From: Ophioderma brevispina
Lineage: Eukaryota > Echinodermata > Ophiuroidea > Amphilepidida > Ophiodermatidae
NCBI GenBank assembly: GCA_023653785.1
Contig: JAMKCH010022212.1
Coordinates: 1-64,000 of the forward strand
DNA: 64,000 nt
Reading direction: 5' to 3'
A program made the translations under genes and the position numbers. Shown piece by piece: positions 23,734 to 35,654 of this stretch (its first letter is position 1; every line of letters begins with the position of its first letter). The notes beneath the pieces are model-generated. The model saw only the letters and a program-made list of their open reading frames with translations, had not been told where the DNA came from and searched no databases.

Positions 23734-23960
23734 AATTGATTTCACGCGTTCGGAAACATCTGTAAAATCCACGGAGTTTGACAATGCCCACAAACTTCAA
23801 AACTTCAGATTTAATACATTTCATACGTGAACTTGCGGAGAATGCAGACACAGCTTATTTCAGACGAGTCGGGATTTTTTCTAACGTCTCGACCGCCATG
23901 TTGAGCTTGTTTACCACCGTGGCCATAACTCGCTTCTAATTGGCTGATTGGGTATCACAA
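23734..23960 (-). promoter_or_regulatory. candidate CCAAT-box promoter, minus strand
   Basis: Read on the minus strand, CCAATCAG and AGCCAATTAG (two NF-Y-type CCAAT boxes, 8 bases apart) precede GCGAGTTATGGCC. About 45 bases further is CAACATGGCGGTC, a YY1-like initiator around an ATG. CpG is locally enriched. A further minus ATG (ATGGCAGCTTTGAAACG|GTAAAA) lies at about 23.73 kb. Binding-site identities follow known consensus motifs; activity is inferred. Confidence 0.3.
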
Positions 23961-25803
23961 GGTCGGTCAACGAACTTTTGCTTTCAGCCTGTTTGAATGA
24001 AATATATTTTTAGCTCACCAGCGATCTTAATAATTTTAAAGTAAATATTTTTTATTTGGCATGTCTTTGAATGTAATTAATTTTGAGATTTTTTAGTGAT
24101 TTTGGTGCCCTTTGTTTATATATTTTTTTTACACCCAAGGGGGGTGGTGGTAATCTTTGAACATCACCACAACCAAGGTAAAGGAGAATAAATGTGAGAG
24201 GGAACAAAAATAAAATTCATTATTGCATTATCATGGTGCAAAAATTCATAACAAATGATTTTTTGTTTCATTGAATGAACTTAACTTGTTAATTAAGTAC
24301 ACATGAAAACTCTGCACCAAATATTTAAGGGGTAGCTTCATCAACCTAAAAGGGTCACAAAGTGTCACAAATCAAAGTTAAAGTATAACATTTCGAAATA
24401 CCACCCTCTCAAATTGAAAAGACAGGGGAGGGATCCCAGGCAGCGACATTTTTGGGCCCCCCTCCATCGGCTACAATCCCCACTTTTTTACACTTGAAAC
24501 CGCAACAGAAAGCTTGAGTTATGCTTTGAAAATTAACACCAAAATTGCTATAATTTGCTGTAGAGGGGGCATTTTTGGCTTGGCAGACAATTAACATCCC
24601 CCCATTCCCCATCGACTGTACCAAGGGAACATGAAAATCATTCTGAAAGGCACTACGCCCCACCCCCCCCCTCCCTCAACCAAAAAAAAAAAAAAAAAGG
24701 GAAGAAAAAATGCCTTCCAATTTTGTTCCTGAAGTTCATGCAGCTTCAGTTAGGTTGGGGTGGGGGCGCTTGGGAAAATTTTTTGCCTCCACGTCAATTC
24801 CGAGTCACCAAACAATGGCCTGCTAAGCCACCTGCCTACACCTTAGGGTATTAGGCTAAAAATGAAGACGAGAAAAATTTTTTTTAACTCGAGGCGACTT
24901 GTTAAGGACAATCTGGGGCATGTTTGGCTTTGTAAAAAAAAGGACGGGGTGGAGGGGGGGGGGCTAATCTGCAGTCACACCCCCTTAGAAATACATCATG
25001 CAAACTTGATGATTTGTAATTAAATTTGTAGCATCATGGAATCATGATAAATGTTATGTTTACATCTTCAATACAGTGTCCAATCAATGTTCTTGTATTG
25101 AAAATACAATATTTCTTAATATTCTGTCCTCAGTGAAAATCATTTAAATGGAAATGCAGGAATAAATCATGTTCCAGCTATACTTACAGACCATGATGGG
25201 GATAATATGATAAAAGAATGCCACCAACTAGAGTATCAAGTGCAATTAAGCTTACGAATCGCATGTACTTCCGCATTGGTGCCGACGTGCCGGTGTAGGT
25301 AATCAAATGAAAAATGGTCTGCGGAGCTGTATTTTTTTTGTCATGTTAATGCCAATTTCTTGCAAATATGCACCCCACATCAACAAATTTGGTATCCATT
25401 GCAAATAGTACACTATTCGAACGTGACACGTCAGCTCCAAACGCGTTTTTTTCATGAGAAAACGAGACCCCAGTTTCAAATATTGGTCTCATATTAAGCT
25501 TAAAGTAGTAGCATTCGATAAATGAACCAGAAATGCAACAAAAAGTCAAAACCTGGCAAGTTTAGTATCTAAATGGGCTATAAAATTTCCAATGACTTAG
25601 ATCGCCATTTGGGACCCTTCTGCTGCAACTTGTGGGCACGCATCAGGAAAACCCAACAACGCCGATGCGATACAGGATATTGCCGATTGCATTTTGGTGA
25701 ATGGTGATGTCATCGTGAAAACAATTTCGGGGTCAAACATCGTTCGTGGAGGACCTGCCGGCTGGCTGTGTCTGTTGCAAAGCCCTATTCAATCTGCCTA
25801 CTT
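23961..25803. other. stretch with G/C homopolymer runs, no gene
   Basis: 24400-24975 is dense in C6-C9, G8-G11 and A16 runs (CACCCCCCCCCTCCC, GGAGGGGGGGGGG), which recalls the G-run elements elsewhere. Its ends could not be matched as terminal repeats. The rest is AT-rich with no supported exon. Confidence 0.4.
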
Positions 25804-26373
25804 GTGGTAACCACTAAAACTGTGTTTTTTTTGTTTATAATCTTGGGATGAATGGATTTGAGGCTCAAATTCAGGACGCCAATGAGAAAAATACGGCCTT
25901 TCATCTGATATCAAAATCGATACTACCTACGGTAAAGCAGGGGTCCCAAAGACTCATCGAACATGCACCTTTAATGGGATGAAACCCATAATACAATTAA
26001 GTGTGGAGTGCAAAGGTAGAATGTCATTATTCCGGGATTGTATAGAGTTTACCATATAGACATCCTAGAAATTCTTAGTGAAATTTGGTTGTATAGGTGT
26101 GTTTTAGTGTAACTAATACTTTATGGTGATCAAAAAAAAGGAGGTTTTTAGAACACCACCTTATAACATTGATATCATGGGTGGCCTGTTAGTCTTTTTT
26201 AGACTGAGCATTTAAAGGTGCTTGGTTCCATCATCCTCTTTTACCCAGAAGAGTATGATTTTGATATAGGGTGAAAGGACGTATTTTTCTCATGTCGTCC
26301 TTAAATTTCAGCCTTCAATCCAATTTCTTTCCCAAGATAAAGACAAACTAGCTGTTGTTTCAATGGTTAACCA
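25804..26373. mobile_element. fold-back (long inverted repeat) element, about 570 bp
   Basis: 25805-25978 matches the reverse complement of 26211-26372. Shared words include TAAAGGTGC, GATTTTGATAT, TGAAAGG, CGTATTTTTCTCAT, GCGTCCT/TCGTCCT and TCCCAAGAT/TCCCAAGATAA. The arms are about 165 bp and clearly diverged, with a spacer of about 230 bp. The tips read TGGTAACCA and TGGTTAACCA. No clear target duplication and no coding capacity. Confidence 0.7.
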
Positions 26374-27390
26374 TCAATATTAAGTCAAAGTGGTGAATAG
26401 GGTGGCTGTAATATCATTATTGCTTTATACCCTCAAAACCACAAGTTTGCTACCCATAATCCTTGGTGGTATGTGTATGCAAGTTGACATGCTCTCTCAA
26501 CTTTAAAGTTGTCATTTTCTTTACGAAGGACATAACTTTAGTTTGGCTATTTCAATAGTGACTAGTATGTTGCCAAGCATTATGTACATATGCAAAAAAA
26601 AAATTGTTGGATTATATTCGGTCATCCTTTTAACCAACACTAGGGATAGCCATCAACCCAAATCCTACTGGAACAAAATACTGAAATCAGTTTCTCTTTA
26701 TACCTTTGTAGGAAGGAGCCGCTCCGATAAAATTCCTACATAGAGGATTAATCCTAAACATACCCATTTAGTCCATTCCTACACAAGCATAAGTGTCCAT
26801 TTTGGAATCAATACAATTTTGGAAGTCAAGTTGAATCTATGAACCATACACAAACAAATCTGGAGTGCTGCCCACCAAAATGCACCTTGAACAAAATGTT
26901 TCAACTTGTTTCATCAAAAGGGGTCAAATCTTCTCTATTATTCATTGAAAACAACATTCTTTTCTATTTTTATGACCCTCGACATAAAATGTTGCCTGAT
27001 TTCCTAAAAAATTAGAATCTGTCAGTTCTCAGCTTTTGCATTCACTATATTCAAAGAATATCGGTGGCCCACCAATCAGAAATCTGCAAATGACTCATTA
27101 ATATGCATGTACCATCAACACTTTGCCTCTAGGTAATACGTGTGTGCACCACCACCCACATACAGAGTAATCATCAAATTCAGACTTTGTGTTCTGGTCA
27201 AAGTTCACCTTTGGTCACAATGTTGACAAGAGAAAAACATCACATAAGACACATACATCATCCATACATCCATGTCTTTAAACATCATACCTCAGATAAA
27301 CCAAACAATCTATTTTCATGTCAAGTACATATTTAAATTACCATACTCCTAATTAAAATTTTAATTCAAAAATACATCGTCCTCGACCGC
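26374..27390. other. AT-rich stretch, no gene seen
   Basis: A strong acceptor-like tract ends at 26711 (TTATACCTTTGTAG), but no donor follows a long open frame. The inner GGAGCCGCTCC palindrome and the flanking GTAGGAA/TTCCTAC form a hairpin at 26708-26740. Confidence 0.4.
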
Positions 27391-27792
27391 TTGTGTCGCC
27401 TGCTGTCCGCGGTTCGTGAATGATAGGCCTAACATGACCTTTGACCGTGATATGTGACCTTTGACCTCATCAACAAATGAGTGATCCCATGTTGCATCTA
27501 TGATACAAGTTTGTTACAATTGAAGCTCAACTTTTCAAATGAGTTCATTTTACCTTTTCAGCCTATTTACAACTTTGACCTCACATGACCTTTGGACCTG
27601 CATGTACGCTTTGACCTCATCAAAAGTGGGGGATGCCCATGTTTATGACCTTTGACCCAGTTTGTTTAAATATGAGGATATTACAGGCAAATGTTAACCC
27701 CTTTTTCACAAAAAGCAACAAGACTCAACAACAGACAGCGACACAACAGTGATCCTATGTGTCGCTTCTCCTGCCTTAGGGCAGCGACACAA
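27391..27792 (+). mobile_element. TGTGTCGCC element, copy 1 (non-autonomous TIR element)
   Basis: The 5' end TTGTGTCGCCTGC is inverted at the 3' end as GGCAGCGACACAA. The interior carries TGACCTTTGACC twice near the 5' end and again near 27.64 kb, then AAATGTTAACCCCTTTTTCAC. The final GTGTCGC...GCGACAC also forms a local hairpin. Copies 2 and 3 lie at 46485 and 56209, in the same orientation. No transposase frame; TIR type unassigned. Confidence 0.75.
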
Positions 27793-28174
27793 AAAAACCA
27801 AAACACATATTTTTGCACGCATCACATTAGAAATGTGTTTGATGGACAAAAGTGGGAATTCATCAAAAAAAAAAATCAAACTAAGCAAAACTAAATTTAG
27901 CAACATTCATATTGAAGAAATCTTGTGGAAGAAATGGGACCCTGGTAAAGTGTTTCATTCTTTTGCTGTACTGTTCACGCAATCATTTTAATTGGTATTC
28001 AACCAAATGCACTTGTTTAACCAAAGCCGTTGCTTCAAATTTGGTAGACAAATTGGAAGAAAATATTTAGGTTTCAACCAGAAAATATTTTTTTTGAAGC
28101 TCTTTCTTTTGCCATTTAATCTACTTGTTATGCTATAGGTGAATAATTCATTGTGACCTAAATGCTCATTTCAG

Positions 28175-28291
28175 ATGGTGAAAAATACATCTGTGCATGA
28201 CCACGAGCATTCCCGCACTACCAAAAAAAAAATATTTGCATTCACAGTGAGTGACCTCTATGGGCATAGAGTTGATTGTTCTGTTCAACAG
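28175..28291 (+). CDS. candidate 117-bp internal exon, unknown protein
   Basis: TGACCTAAATGCTCATTTCAG gives a branch-point-like word and acceptor. 39 codons follow without a stop, ending in CAACAG|GTGAAG. The peptide starts MVKNTSVHDHEHSRTTKKK and ends TVSDLYGHRVDCSVQQ. Length is a multiple of three and both ends are phase 0, compatible with the exon candidate at 3659. It could also be a first coding exon starting at its ATG. The family is not recognised. Confidence 0.3.
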
Positions 28292-28368
28292 GTGAAGAGG
28301 GGATTCTTTATCAGAAGAAGCTCAAAAATGCAGATGAGAATAAGACAAAAGCACAATGTTTAGACAGT

Positions 28369-28652
28369 GCACGAGCAGTGGCGGCGCCACAGGGGGGGGG
28401 ATATCCTAGGGGCCCTAGTTTTTCCCCCCTGGTCGAAGGATTTTGGCAAAATTTGGTCGATTTTGGGGCCAAAAATCACCAAATTTGGTGGAAATAGCGA
28501 TTTTGGCCAAAATGGTTAAAAATCTCCAATATTTGAACTTTGCCCCCCCCAGACTTTCACTTTTGCCCGCCCCCGCCCCCAAAATTTCACTTTTGCCCCT
28601 CATTTGCCCCCCCCCCAGAAAAAGAGGTCTTGCGCCACATCTGTGCACTAGT
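28369..28652. mobile_element. G-run element with GGCGCCAC ends
   Basis: GCAGTGGCGGCGCCAC then G9 on the left is inverted on the right as C-runs and TTGCGCCACATCTGTGC. GTGCAC occurs just outside both ends and is a plausible 6-bp target duplication. The interior is built of TTTTGGCCAAAATT-like words and C-runs. Similar ends are widespread in metazoan MITE-like repeats; no protein. Confidence 0.6.
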
Positions 28653-30112
28653 GCTTTAAGTCCTCAGTAAATCATTTAATACTGTTTGGAACATATAAGC
28701 TTATAAAAAGTGTCCAACATTAACAGTCTCAACTGGAGTCTGGAAATGAAAAAGGGATAAGTACATTTTTAAGACTATGCTCCCATCAGGGTTCCCGCTT
28801 AGTATAGGATTTTGGTGTCAATGACAGGCAGAATTTTCACTGCAATGGAACACGTTAAATTCGATTGAGTGACAAAATGATGTCCACTTGGACCCCATAA
28901 TTATAAGCCTCTGAAAGGCAATTTTTTTCAACTTATGTTTCCAAACCTCAATGCAAATTTATAGACTTGTTTCTGCTAATGCAGCATTCAAAATAGTGCT
29001 TATTGTGGGAAACCAATTCACCATATTGCAAATGGCTTTTTATCCTATTTGTATTATCTGACAGAAAAACCAACTTGTTAATATTGAAATAAGGAAACAT
29101 GATACCTCAAAAGTTTGACCAAATAGCACAATAGAACTCAGGAAATCTTACGCACATTATGTATTTGGAAACTGTTAAGTCCTTATTAGTAGTACGGTCC
29201 TAACATAAAACCATTTGAAGGCTGGTACGGACCAACAAAATATTCCACTGGATCAGATGATTCTGAACATTTGGAAATTATGGGGTCCAGTGGACTTCAA
29301 GTTTAAAACCTAAGTGGGAACATATAAGAAGCAGGGAGCAGATCAAGTGTAAATGCATACAATTCTTACAGATAACCGAATACTTGTGGAAAATAAAATC
29401 TTCCTAATTCTTTAGCAGTGTTGCTAAACCCATGGTTTTGTAGTCACATTTGGCAACATGGAAAAACTCACCATCACTACCAAAGTTTTTACAATTTTGG
29501 CAATTTTTTACTACATTTTCTATGGGACATTTGGTATTGCCTGCAACTTCTTAGCAATTTGGACAATTTTCTAATCTCATTTTCAGTGATGTGTACATAT
29601 GTGTGCCAACCTTGCTAGCATCAGATGTATCTGAAATTTACACAAGTGCACTTTATTAAATAATTTGGAAATGCTGAAAACTAAAGAGAAAATTATTATT
29701 ACTCTCTGTATGTTCTGAAGTAGTTAAAAGTACCATTCTAAAAAATTTCTTTATAGTCAATAGATCTAGAAACTACCACATGAATAATCATGTGGTTCCA
29801 GATCAAATCATGTGGTTCCAGATCAAATAGATTTAACATCAGAAGTAACAAATGTGCAGCTATCAAGGGTAAATTATAAATTTTATCTCAATTCAAAACA
29901 AACTTAGAATTTTGTCTGAACAATCATATTTTCATCTTTGAGCACATCTCTTTACTATTTTTCATTGCATCATAAATTCCTAGCAGCTATCAACTGTTTT
30001 GTACATTCCCCTCTCCCTCTGGCTATAAATAACCATACATTAAGAACCATATCAAAATACTCAAGTACTCAAATAAACATGAAATACCAACAAATTTTTC
30101 TGTCAAACTCAC
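28653..30112. other. AT-rich stretch, no firm gene
   Basis: Contains the 20-bp tandem duplication listed separately and no supported exon. Confidence 0.4.
29786..29825. repeat. 20-bp perfect tandem duplication beside a hairpin
   Basis: AATCATGTGGTTCCAGATCA occurs twice head to tail. The left edge overlaps a perfect palindrome (CCACATGA/TCATGTGG, 29776-29795), which may have driven slippage. Confidence 0.9.
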
Positions 30113-30780
30113 CGTAAAACTCGCCGTGTTATCAGGCTTCACCGTGCTGCTGATAGCTACGTGCAACAGTTGAGTTGCATACCCTCCTATTGATCTTCCC
30201 TTCGTATATACACAATTATAATAATCTAAAAGCTTTCTGCAGTGGCACTGTCACTAGCTACTCTTCAACTTAGTCACAAGCACACAGCACATTTCAAGCA
30301 TATAATTGTTGACAAGATATTTTGTTTCACAAGACTGTTAAATTCTGCAGCTGAAAACTACATCGATATCGAAGCCCGACTATAATCCAAGTGTACGAGA
30401 GAACTTTATCCAACATGCCAACGGAATCATCACAACCAGCCGAGTGTGCAGAGGTTCCCACACTTAATTTCACCACATTGCTCATGGCTGTTGGTGTGTA
30501 CTGTGAGTTTTTAACTGAGCAGTCTAGTAGCGAGCATACCGCTACGCTTGCTAGACCACCATCTTGTGAAGATGACACCTATAATCTCCCACAGTCCAGA
30601 TCAAAATCTCTCTCTCGTGCAGGAATCTCACAACACCCCTATCCACAAGCTGTATCCTGTCATTCTCACACAACCAGCTGACCATTAATTTGAATACATG
30701 GCCTTTGTCCACACCGAAGATCCTACATAACCACTCACCTCTGGCTAGCCAGACTGCGCCCAAACAGCAAGTTATGGAGT
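30113..30780 (-). promoter_or_regulatory. candidate first-exon/promoter region, minus strand
   Basis: Two strong splice donors lie on the minus strand 626 bases apart: CCAGAG|GTGAGT at 30739/30738 and TTTACG|GTGAGT at 30113/30112. The region is less AT-rich than its surroundings and contains ACAAGATGGTGG, a YY1-like word. Alternative first exons would produce this pattern. A plus-strand frame from an ATG at 30415 (88 codons) overlaps and cannot be excluded. No acceptor was required or found. Confidence 0.25.
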
Positions 30781-32173
30781 TTTATTTAAATCCGCAGTTC
30801 TTGGACTATTTATAATTGCACTAATGCTGCGTGGCACGGGCTAAAAAATGTAGGAATCTGACCTCACCACTGAAAGGTTAGATCAACAGGGGTTCTATAG
30901 TCCCCTCCAAGTAAATGATAGAGGAAAAACTTGAAAACTTACTATGCATTTCAATTTGAACTACTAATTTTAGGGGAATTGACTTGCAAAGAGAGCAAAG
31001 ATGAAATGCCACTTCAAGATATTCTTGTGATTTTTTGAACTTGAAAGCTTTTAGTACACATAGCTTAAGGACTGGGGAAAGACTTCAAATCCTTGCACAC
31101 CTATAAAGCAATTTGTGGATTAGATTTTAAAGGTGCATTGCCAGATTTCTTCTCACTGCATGACTTATAAAACCCAATCAATTTTCAACATTTGGGTGCA
31201 CATTTTCAGTAAAGAGTGTTTTTAAATTAATGGCACACAGGTTGTTGAAGGCGGCTGCCCTCAGTACCCCCAATTTATAAATTCCACTATCCATCACATT
31301 CAATACAATCCAATAATGTTATCAAAAGCTGCAGGCCCTGATGTATTTTATATGAAATTAATAAAATTAATAATATTTTAATATCAAATAGATACGAAAG
31401 TAAAGAATAGTGACATTCTTACTACATATTCACCTGGCTGAGTTGTTTTATAATTACAGGCCTTTATAAGTTGGACAATTGCAGTGGTGGCATCAGGTTT
31501 TTGGTTTTTTTGGGGGGGGGGGTGTGCGACTCAGAGAGGCCAAAAATCATTAAATTTCACCAACTTTGGCCCAAAAGTGGTTACTTTGGAATTGTTTATT
31601 TTACCCTGAGAGGCGGTTCACTTGGGGAGGGCAGCACCGTGGAAGTTTTCCCCATGGAACCCCTAACAATTTGGTTTTAATATAATCGGAAAGCAACAAC
31701 AACTAGTGAATTTGAATAGACAGTTCAGTCTAATGGACTAGTTGTTCTGAACGTGCCTAAGCACATTCAAAATTGCCACTGAAAATGGACCAATTCAAGG
31801 GGATTGAGTTTGTTAAAGCAATTACATTTTTGTGAGCTTTATGCACATTTAATTGCCTATTAAATTATACCTGTGAATGATATTGCTCAAAAGTGTGCAC
31901 ATGTCATAAAAGAAGGGATTTTGTAATGAGATTCAACAGCAACACTGGAAACATGAACATTTCTGTCTGTCCATTATGAAATAGCACAATGTCACAAAAA
32001 TGATTCTAACTTGACTTGTATGAACTAACTGAACAGGTAATAGATGAGCATTGACACGTACATGGAGCTATTTTCTGGCTATTTCATATTGGAATAGCAT
32101 TTTCAATGGCCGTTTAATTCCAGGGTTGAATTATTATACGGATATGATAATTTAATTATTATTCTAATTACAG
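30781..32173. other. AT-rich stretch with a G-run element fragment
   Basis: GCAGTGGTGGCATCAGG, then G10, near 31481-31525 and GAGGGCAGCACCGTGG near 31640 look like a diverged G-run element. The rest shows nothing. Confidence 0.4.
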
Positions 32174-32223
32174 AATCCCTTCTTATGCAACACATAGAGA
32201 AGTTTGAGTTTTACCATTCACAG
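32174..32223 (+). CDS. candidate 50-bp exon, unknown
   Basis: TTATTATTCTAATTACAG is a good acceptor. Only one frame is open, reading SLLMQHIEKFEFYHSQ after two bases of a split codon, and TCACAG|GTATAG is the donor. It ends in phase 0, compatible with the candidate at 35655. Short length makes chance plausible. Confidence 0.2.
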
Positions 32224-32782
32224 GTATAGTTTACTAACCAATTACCAATGCAAATGTGCAAAATCTCAAAATTTTTGAAAATTGGGGGCGCTCTTCAAAA
32301 AAAAGTGCTGTTATTGCTTTTAATAAGCTCAGTTAGGAGCGTCCGTATCATGGATACACATGGCCCCGGATCAGCTTACTCAGTTACTCAGCCATTACCA
32401 ATGACTTGTGGACATGCTAAGAAGAAGTAGTAGGAACATGCACGGCCAGCATCTTGTCCATAAGGCTTCTTTGAGTTTTTGATCATGTTCAATTCCTCGG
32501 CTTTCCTCGGATTTTATTTTTCAAACCAACTTAATAAAGCATGTGGGGAAATTTCCTCAGTGCCTTAATTAAACCACATGACCGGTCATGACTTTTAACT
32601 GCACACAACAGTATATACACCACCTGGACGAATTAAACAAGTATTAAATATCCTAACAAATATTCAAGGTTTATTACATATATCCCAAACAGCTGGCAGT
32701 AAGTGCACTATTACAGAGTCAGATACCTTAAATTTTCTTTTTGGTAATGACATCATGAGAACTTATGCATCATCCCACTTAC

Positions 32783-32854
32783 TGAGACTCCAGGATACAG
32801 GCTAACATGACCAACTAGATAGGAGTCATATCGTGAATTGGCATGCATTATTTT
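32783..32854 (-). CDS. candidate 72-bp exon, unknown
   Basis: On the minus strand ACTACTATTCCTGTCAG is followed by 24 codons open in one frame only (ending SRYDSYLVGHVSLYPGVS), then CTCA|GTAAGT. Length is a multiple of three with both ends in phase 0. The donor matches consensus from +1 to +6. The peptide is not recognised. Confidence 0.25.
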
Positions 32855-33726
32855 CTGACAGGAATAGTAGTAGTAGCAGCCTATTTCTGGGTACAAATAT
32901 TGGCAGTCATATCATATTGCAATCATTCTATATTTTGTGGCGGTGTACCCAGTTAAGAGCACTCAGCTCACACTATAGGGATTCTGCAAAGGAATTTTTA
33001 AACGGCAGTAGGTAATATAGGGGCCTACAAGGTTCCATGGGTCTGTGATACCAAGCTTATCTGGGCTTGAAATGTGAACACACACACAAATATAAAAACC
33101 AAATCCCTAACAGCCAAATGAGATCAAATCCAGCCCATCCACGGCCCATTCATAACCTTAATCCAAACACATCTAGTTGTTGAAGCTTAACTACTCAAAG
33201 GCTTCCAAGTTTCTACCTATACTTTTAATCACAGAAGGATCCCCATTTTGACTCATGTCCAGTCTCCAATAGTCCACTTGGTCGGAAGTCTGCCACATAC
33301 TCTTATTACTCTTATATTAGGTTGTATGACCCCCCCACCAAATTTCTTTATCACAAAAGCAGCTTGACCACAGATGACTTTTGACCTTGGAATGAAACCA
33401 GTCTTCATTAATATATGAGGGTTTGCATATTGCATTTATGAACCAAGCTTGATTATTAATGGGACTCCATTGTTAAAGTATAACATTTTTTTTTACACGC
33501 ATACATATATCGAGCTTTCAAATGTGAAAATTTTCTTTTGGACTATAAATTCACAAGTCTGACAAACATTTTTACAAATTTGAGATGCTTCCTACAAGTT
33601 TGCAAATCAAGAAGCACTTATAAATGAGTTTTGCAATCATTAGAGGAGTCTTCCTGACAGAAGTAGAAAATTATATATCTTTTTTTTTAATAATTTTATA
33701 TTCAATCAGGAATGATAGAATTTTAT

Positions 33727-33733
33727 TTCACTC
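33727..33733 (-). terminator. candidate poly(A) signal AATAAAA
   Basis: On the minus strand AATAAAA lies about 70 bases downstream of the stop codon at 33802, the spacing expected for a 3' UTR. AATAAA is common in AT-rich DNA, so it only supports the neighbouring call. Confidence 0.25.
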
Positions 33734-33801
33734 AGAAACATATGCTTGAGAAGACTTTTCATAAACTTAGAAGGAATTGCTCTTTGGCCTGGACATTACC
33801 T

Positions 33802-33930
33802 CTAAAACATAAAACGAGGAATTTTTTTTCCTCTGGGATACACTGTGTAAGCCAGTTTCCCCCCACCATCATGTAAGAGATTTGACGCTAATGTGCCACT
33901 AATGCCATGCCCTTTAAGTCTGCAATATTT
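33802..33930 (-). CDS. candidate terminal exon, unknown protein
   Basis: The minus strand shows a long pyrimidine-rich tract ending CTCTGGGTGCTCCTCCAG. It is followed by 42 codons open in one frame only (KYCRLKGHGISGTLASNLLH, then mixed residues ending KKIPRF and MF) and a TAG. A poly(A) signal follows about 70 bases later. The plus strand is also open over 71 codons here, so strand is not certain. Possible upstream minus exons with phase-0 donors are at 37.6 and 39.6 kb. No family recognised. Confidence 0.28.
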   Translation of the reverse strand, partial: KYCRLKGHGISGTLASNLLHDGGGKLAYTVYPRGKKIPRFMF

Positions 33931-35654
33931 CTGGAGGAGCACCCAGAGGGACCACAAAACGAGCAGGAAAGAAAGGATGGCATTTCTCTCTCCGATTTCA
34001 AAGATTAACAAGAAATCCCACATCGTTGAGCGCTGTCTGTGTGGGCTATGTGTGTCAGATAGATAAGGCAAAATAACATCTTATGTAATGTGTCACAATT
34101 CATGGCTGCTATATTGCTATGTGGCAGAAATTATTACTTATATTCCTATGGTAGAGCCCCTTAAAAGGAGCAGATCAAAACAGAAATATTGGTATGATAA
34201 AAATTGACAAATCAGATTGTTTAAATGAAATGAATTGCTGGTGAGTTTTTGCCTCACGTTGGATTTTATTTATCAATATGCTATTTTTGGAGTACTGAGT
34301 AGAGGTGATCAAATGACAGTGACTATGCTTCAGGATTTTCTAAGGAAGATTTTCAGCTTTGTAAATCAGGCCTGGTCTAGAACATAAAATGGGCTTGTTT
34401 CCTAATATTAGGCTATTGACAGGTCTTTTGCTTGTTTCCCAAGGCTGGGACTCATCTGCCTATAAGATAAAACCTGGTGTTTCACCTTATCTCCCTCAAG
34501 AGCTGAAATGCTCGGGTTTTAATTGCTATTTCCCTGGTTTTTCAGCTTTTTTGCTATTTTAGGATCAGAGGATAGAGAAACACAGGGTGCTTGCTTCAAT
34601 AGGACTACACACGGATTTAGCCCTGAATATTAGTACAGACTTGCCACTATTACCATACTCCCAGACATTACTCTACGCCCCAATCTGTTTTGGGAGTGCA
34701 GTGGAACTGAAATGGAGTGCATGCAGTGCAGTGAAAAAACGATTGAAATGAAAATCATCTCGACTCAAAACAGCGCACTGCACTGCAATCAAAAACTGCG
34801 ATGATGCTGCATTGCAGTCAGAGATGGAATTATAAGTGAAGTATGCAAGGACAATTAGCAACTGATTTTTCAGTTCTGCATATTTTTTTTTTAGTTTTTC
34901 CACAAATAATGATAAAATCAGCATGTTTTTAGCCAAAATTAACAATTTTGGCTAATTATTTTTAGAAAAATTGTTAATAAAAAAATTTTCTGATTTTTCA
35001 GAGAAAAATTTTGGCCAACTTTTGGGACCTCAGAAAAAGAAAAAAAAATTAAGTAAAAAAAAAATAGGCCGATCCTGACCCTTATTGAAAGATCCGACTT
35101 GCCCGTTATAAACAGGTTTGTTTTGTTTTTAGCTTCTTATAGCCCACTTGTTGTGGAGACCGACAACGCTGATTGATTGCCATTGCCAATTGCTGACAAC
35201 CAGGAAACAGCCCCAGAGACTAAAAATGGAAATCAATCTCATTGAAAAAGTGTTAGCATCAGCAATTGTTTGATTAACATTGCAATTCTGAATAGGAACA
35301 TTTCCCTAATATTTCAAAATGTCCAAGTACACCACCTCAAAAGAGGGTGAATTCTCATTAAAAACTGCCAAAGAGCATTAACAAATCTTGTGCGCAGTAG
35401 TATTGTTAAGAATATCCCCCCCCCCCAAAAAAAAAAAAATGGAAAAAAATTACACCCAAAGAAATCTTATATAAAATTTTAATAAATAAACCCCTCTGGC
35501 TGCCTGCTCACTTTTATTTTATATATATGTATTCAGAATTTGTAATTTCTTTGAGGCTACTCCACCACAGTGTAGAATGTTATTTTGATTGAACATACAT
35601 GCAAACGGAACAACCTGTAACTCAAAAAGTCTGTTTTTCCTTCTGTTTAACCAG
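33931..35654. other. AT-rich stretch, no firm gene
   Basis: A minus frame at 34673-34945 is open, but its first part is composed of GCAGTG-type repeats. A perfect 12-bp-arm palindrome TTAGCCAAAATT/AATTTTGGCTAA lies at 34929-34955. Confidence 0.35.

Noticed and set aside
34673..34945. 90-codon minus-strand frame as an exon
   Set aside because: A large part consists of GCAGTG/CACTGC repeats, and the best acceptor lies inside that repeat.
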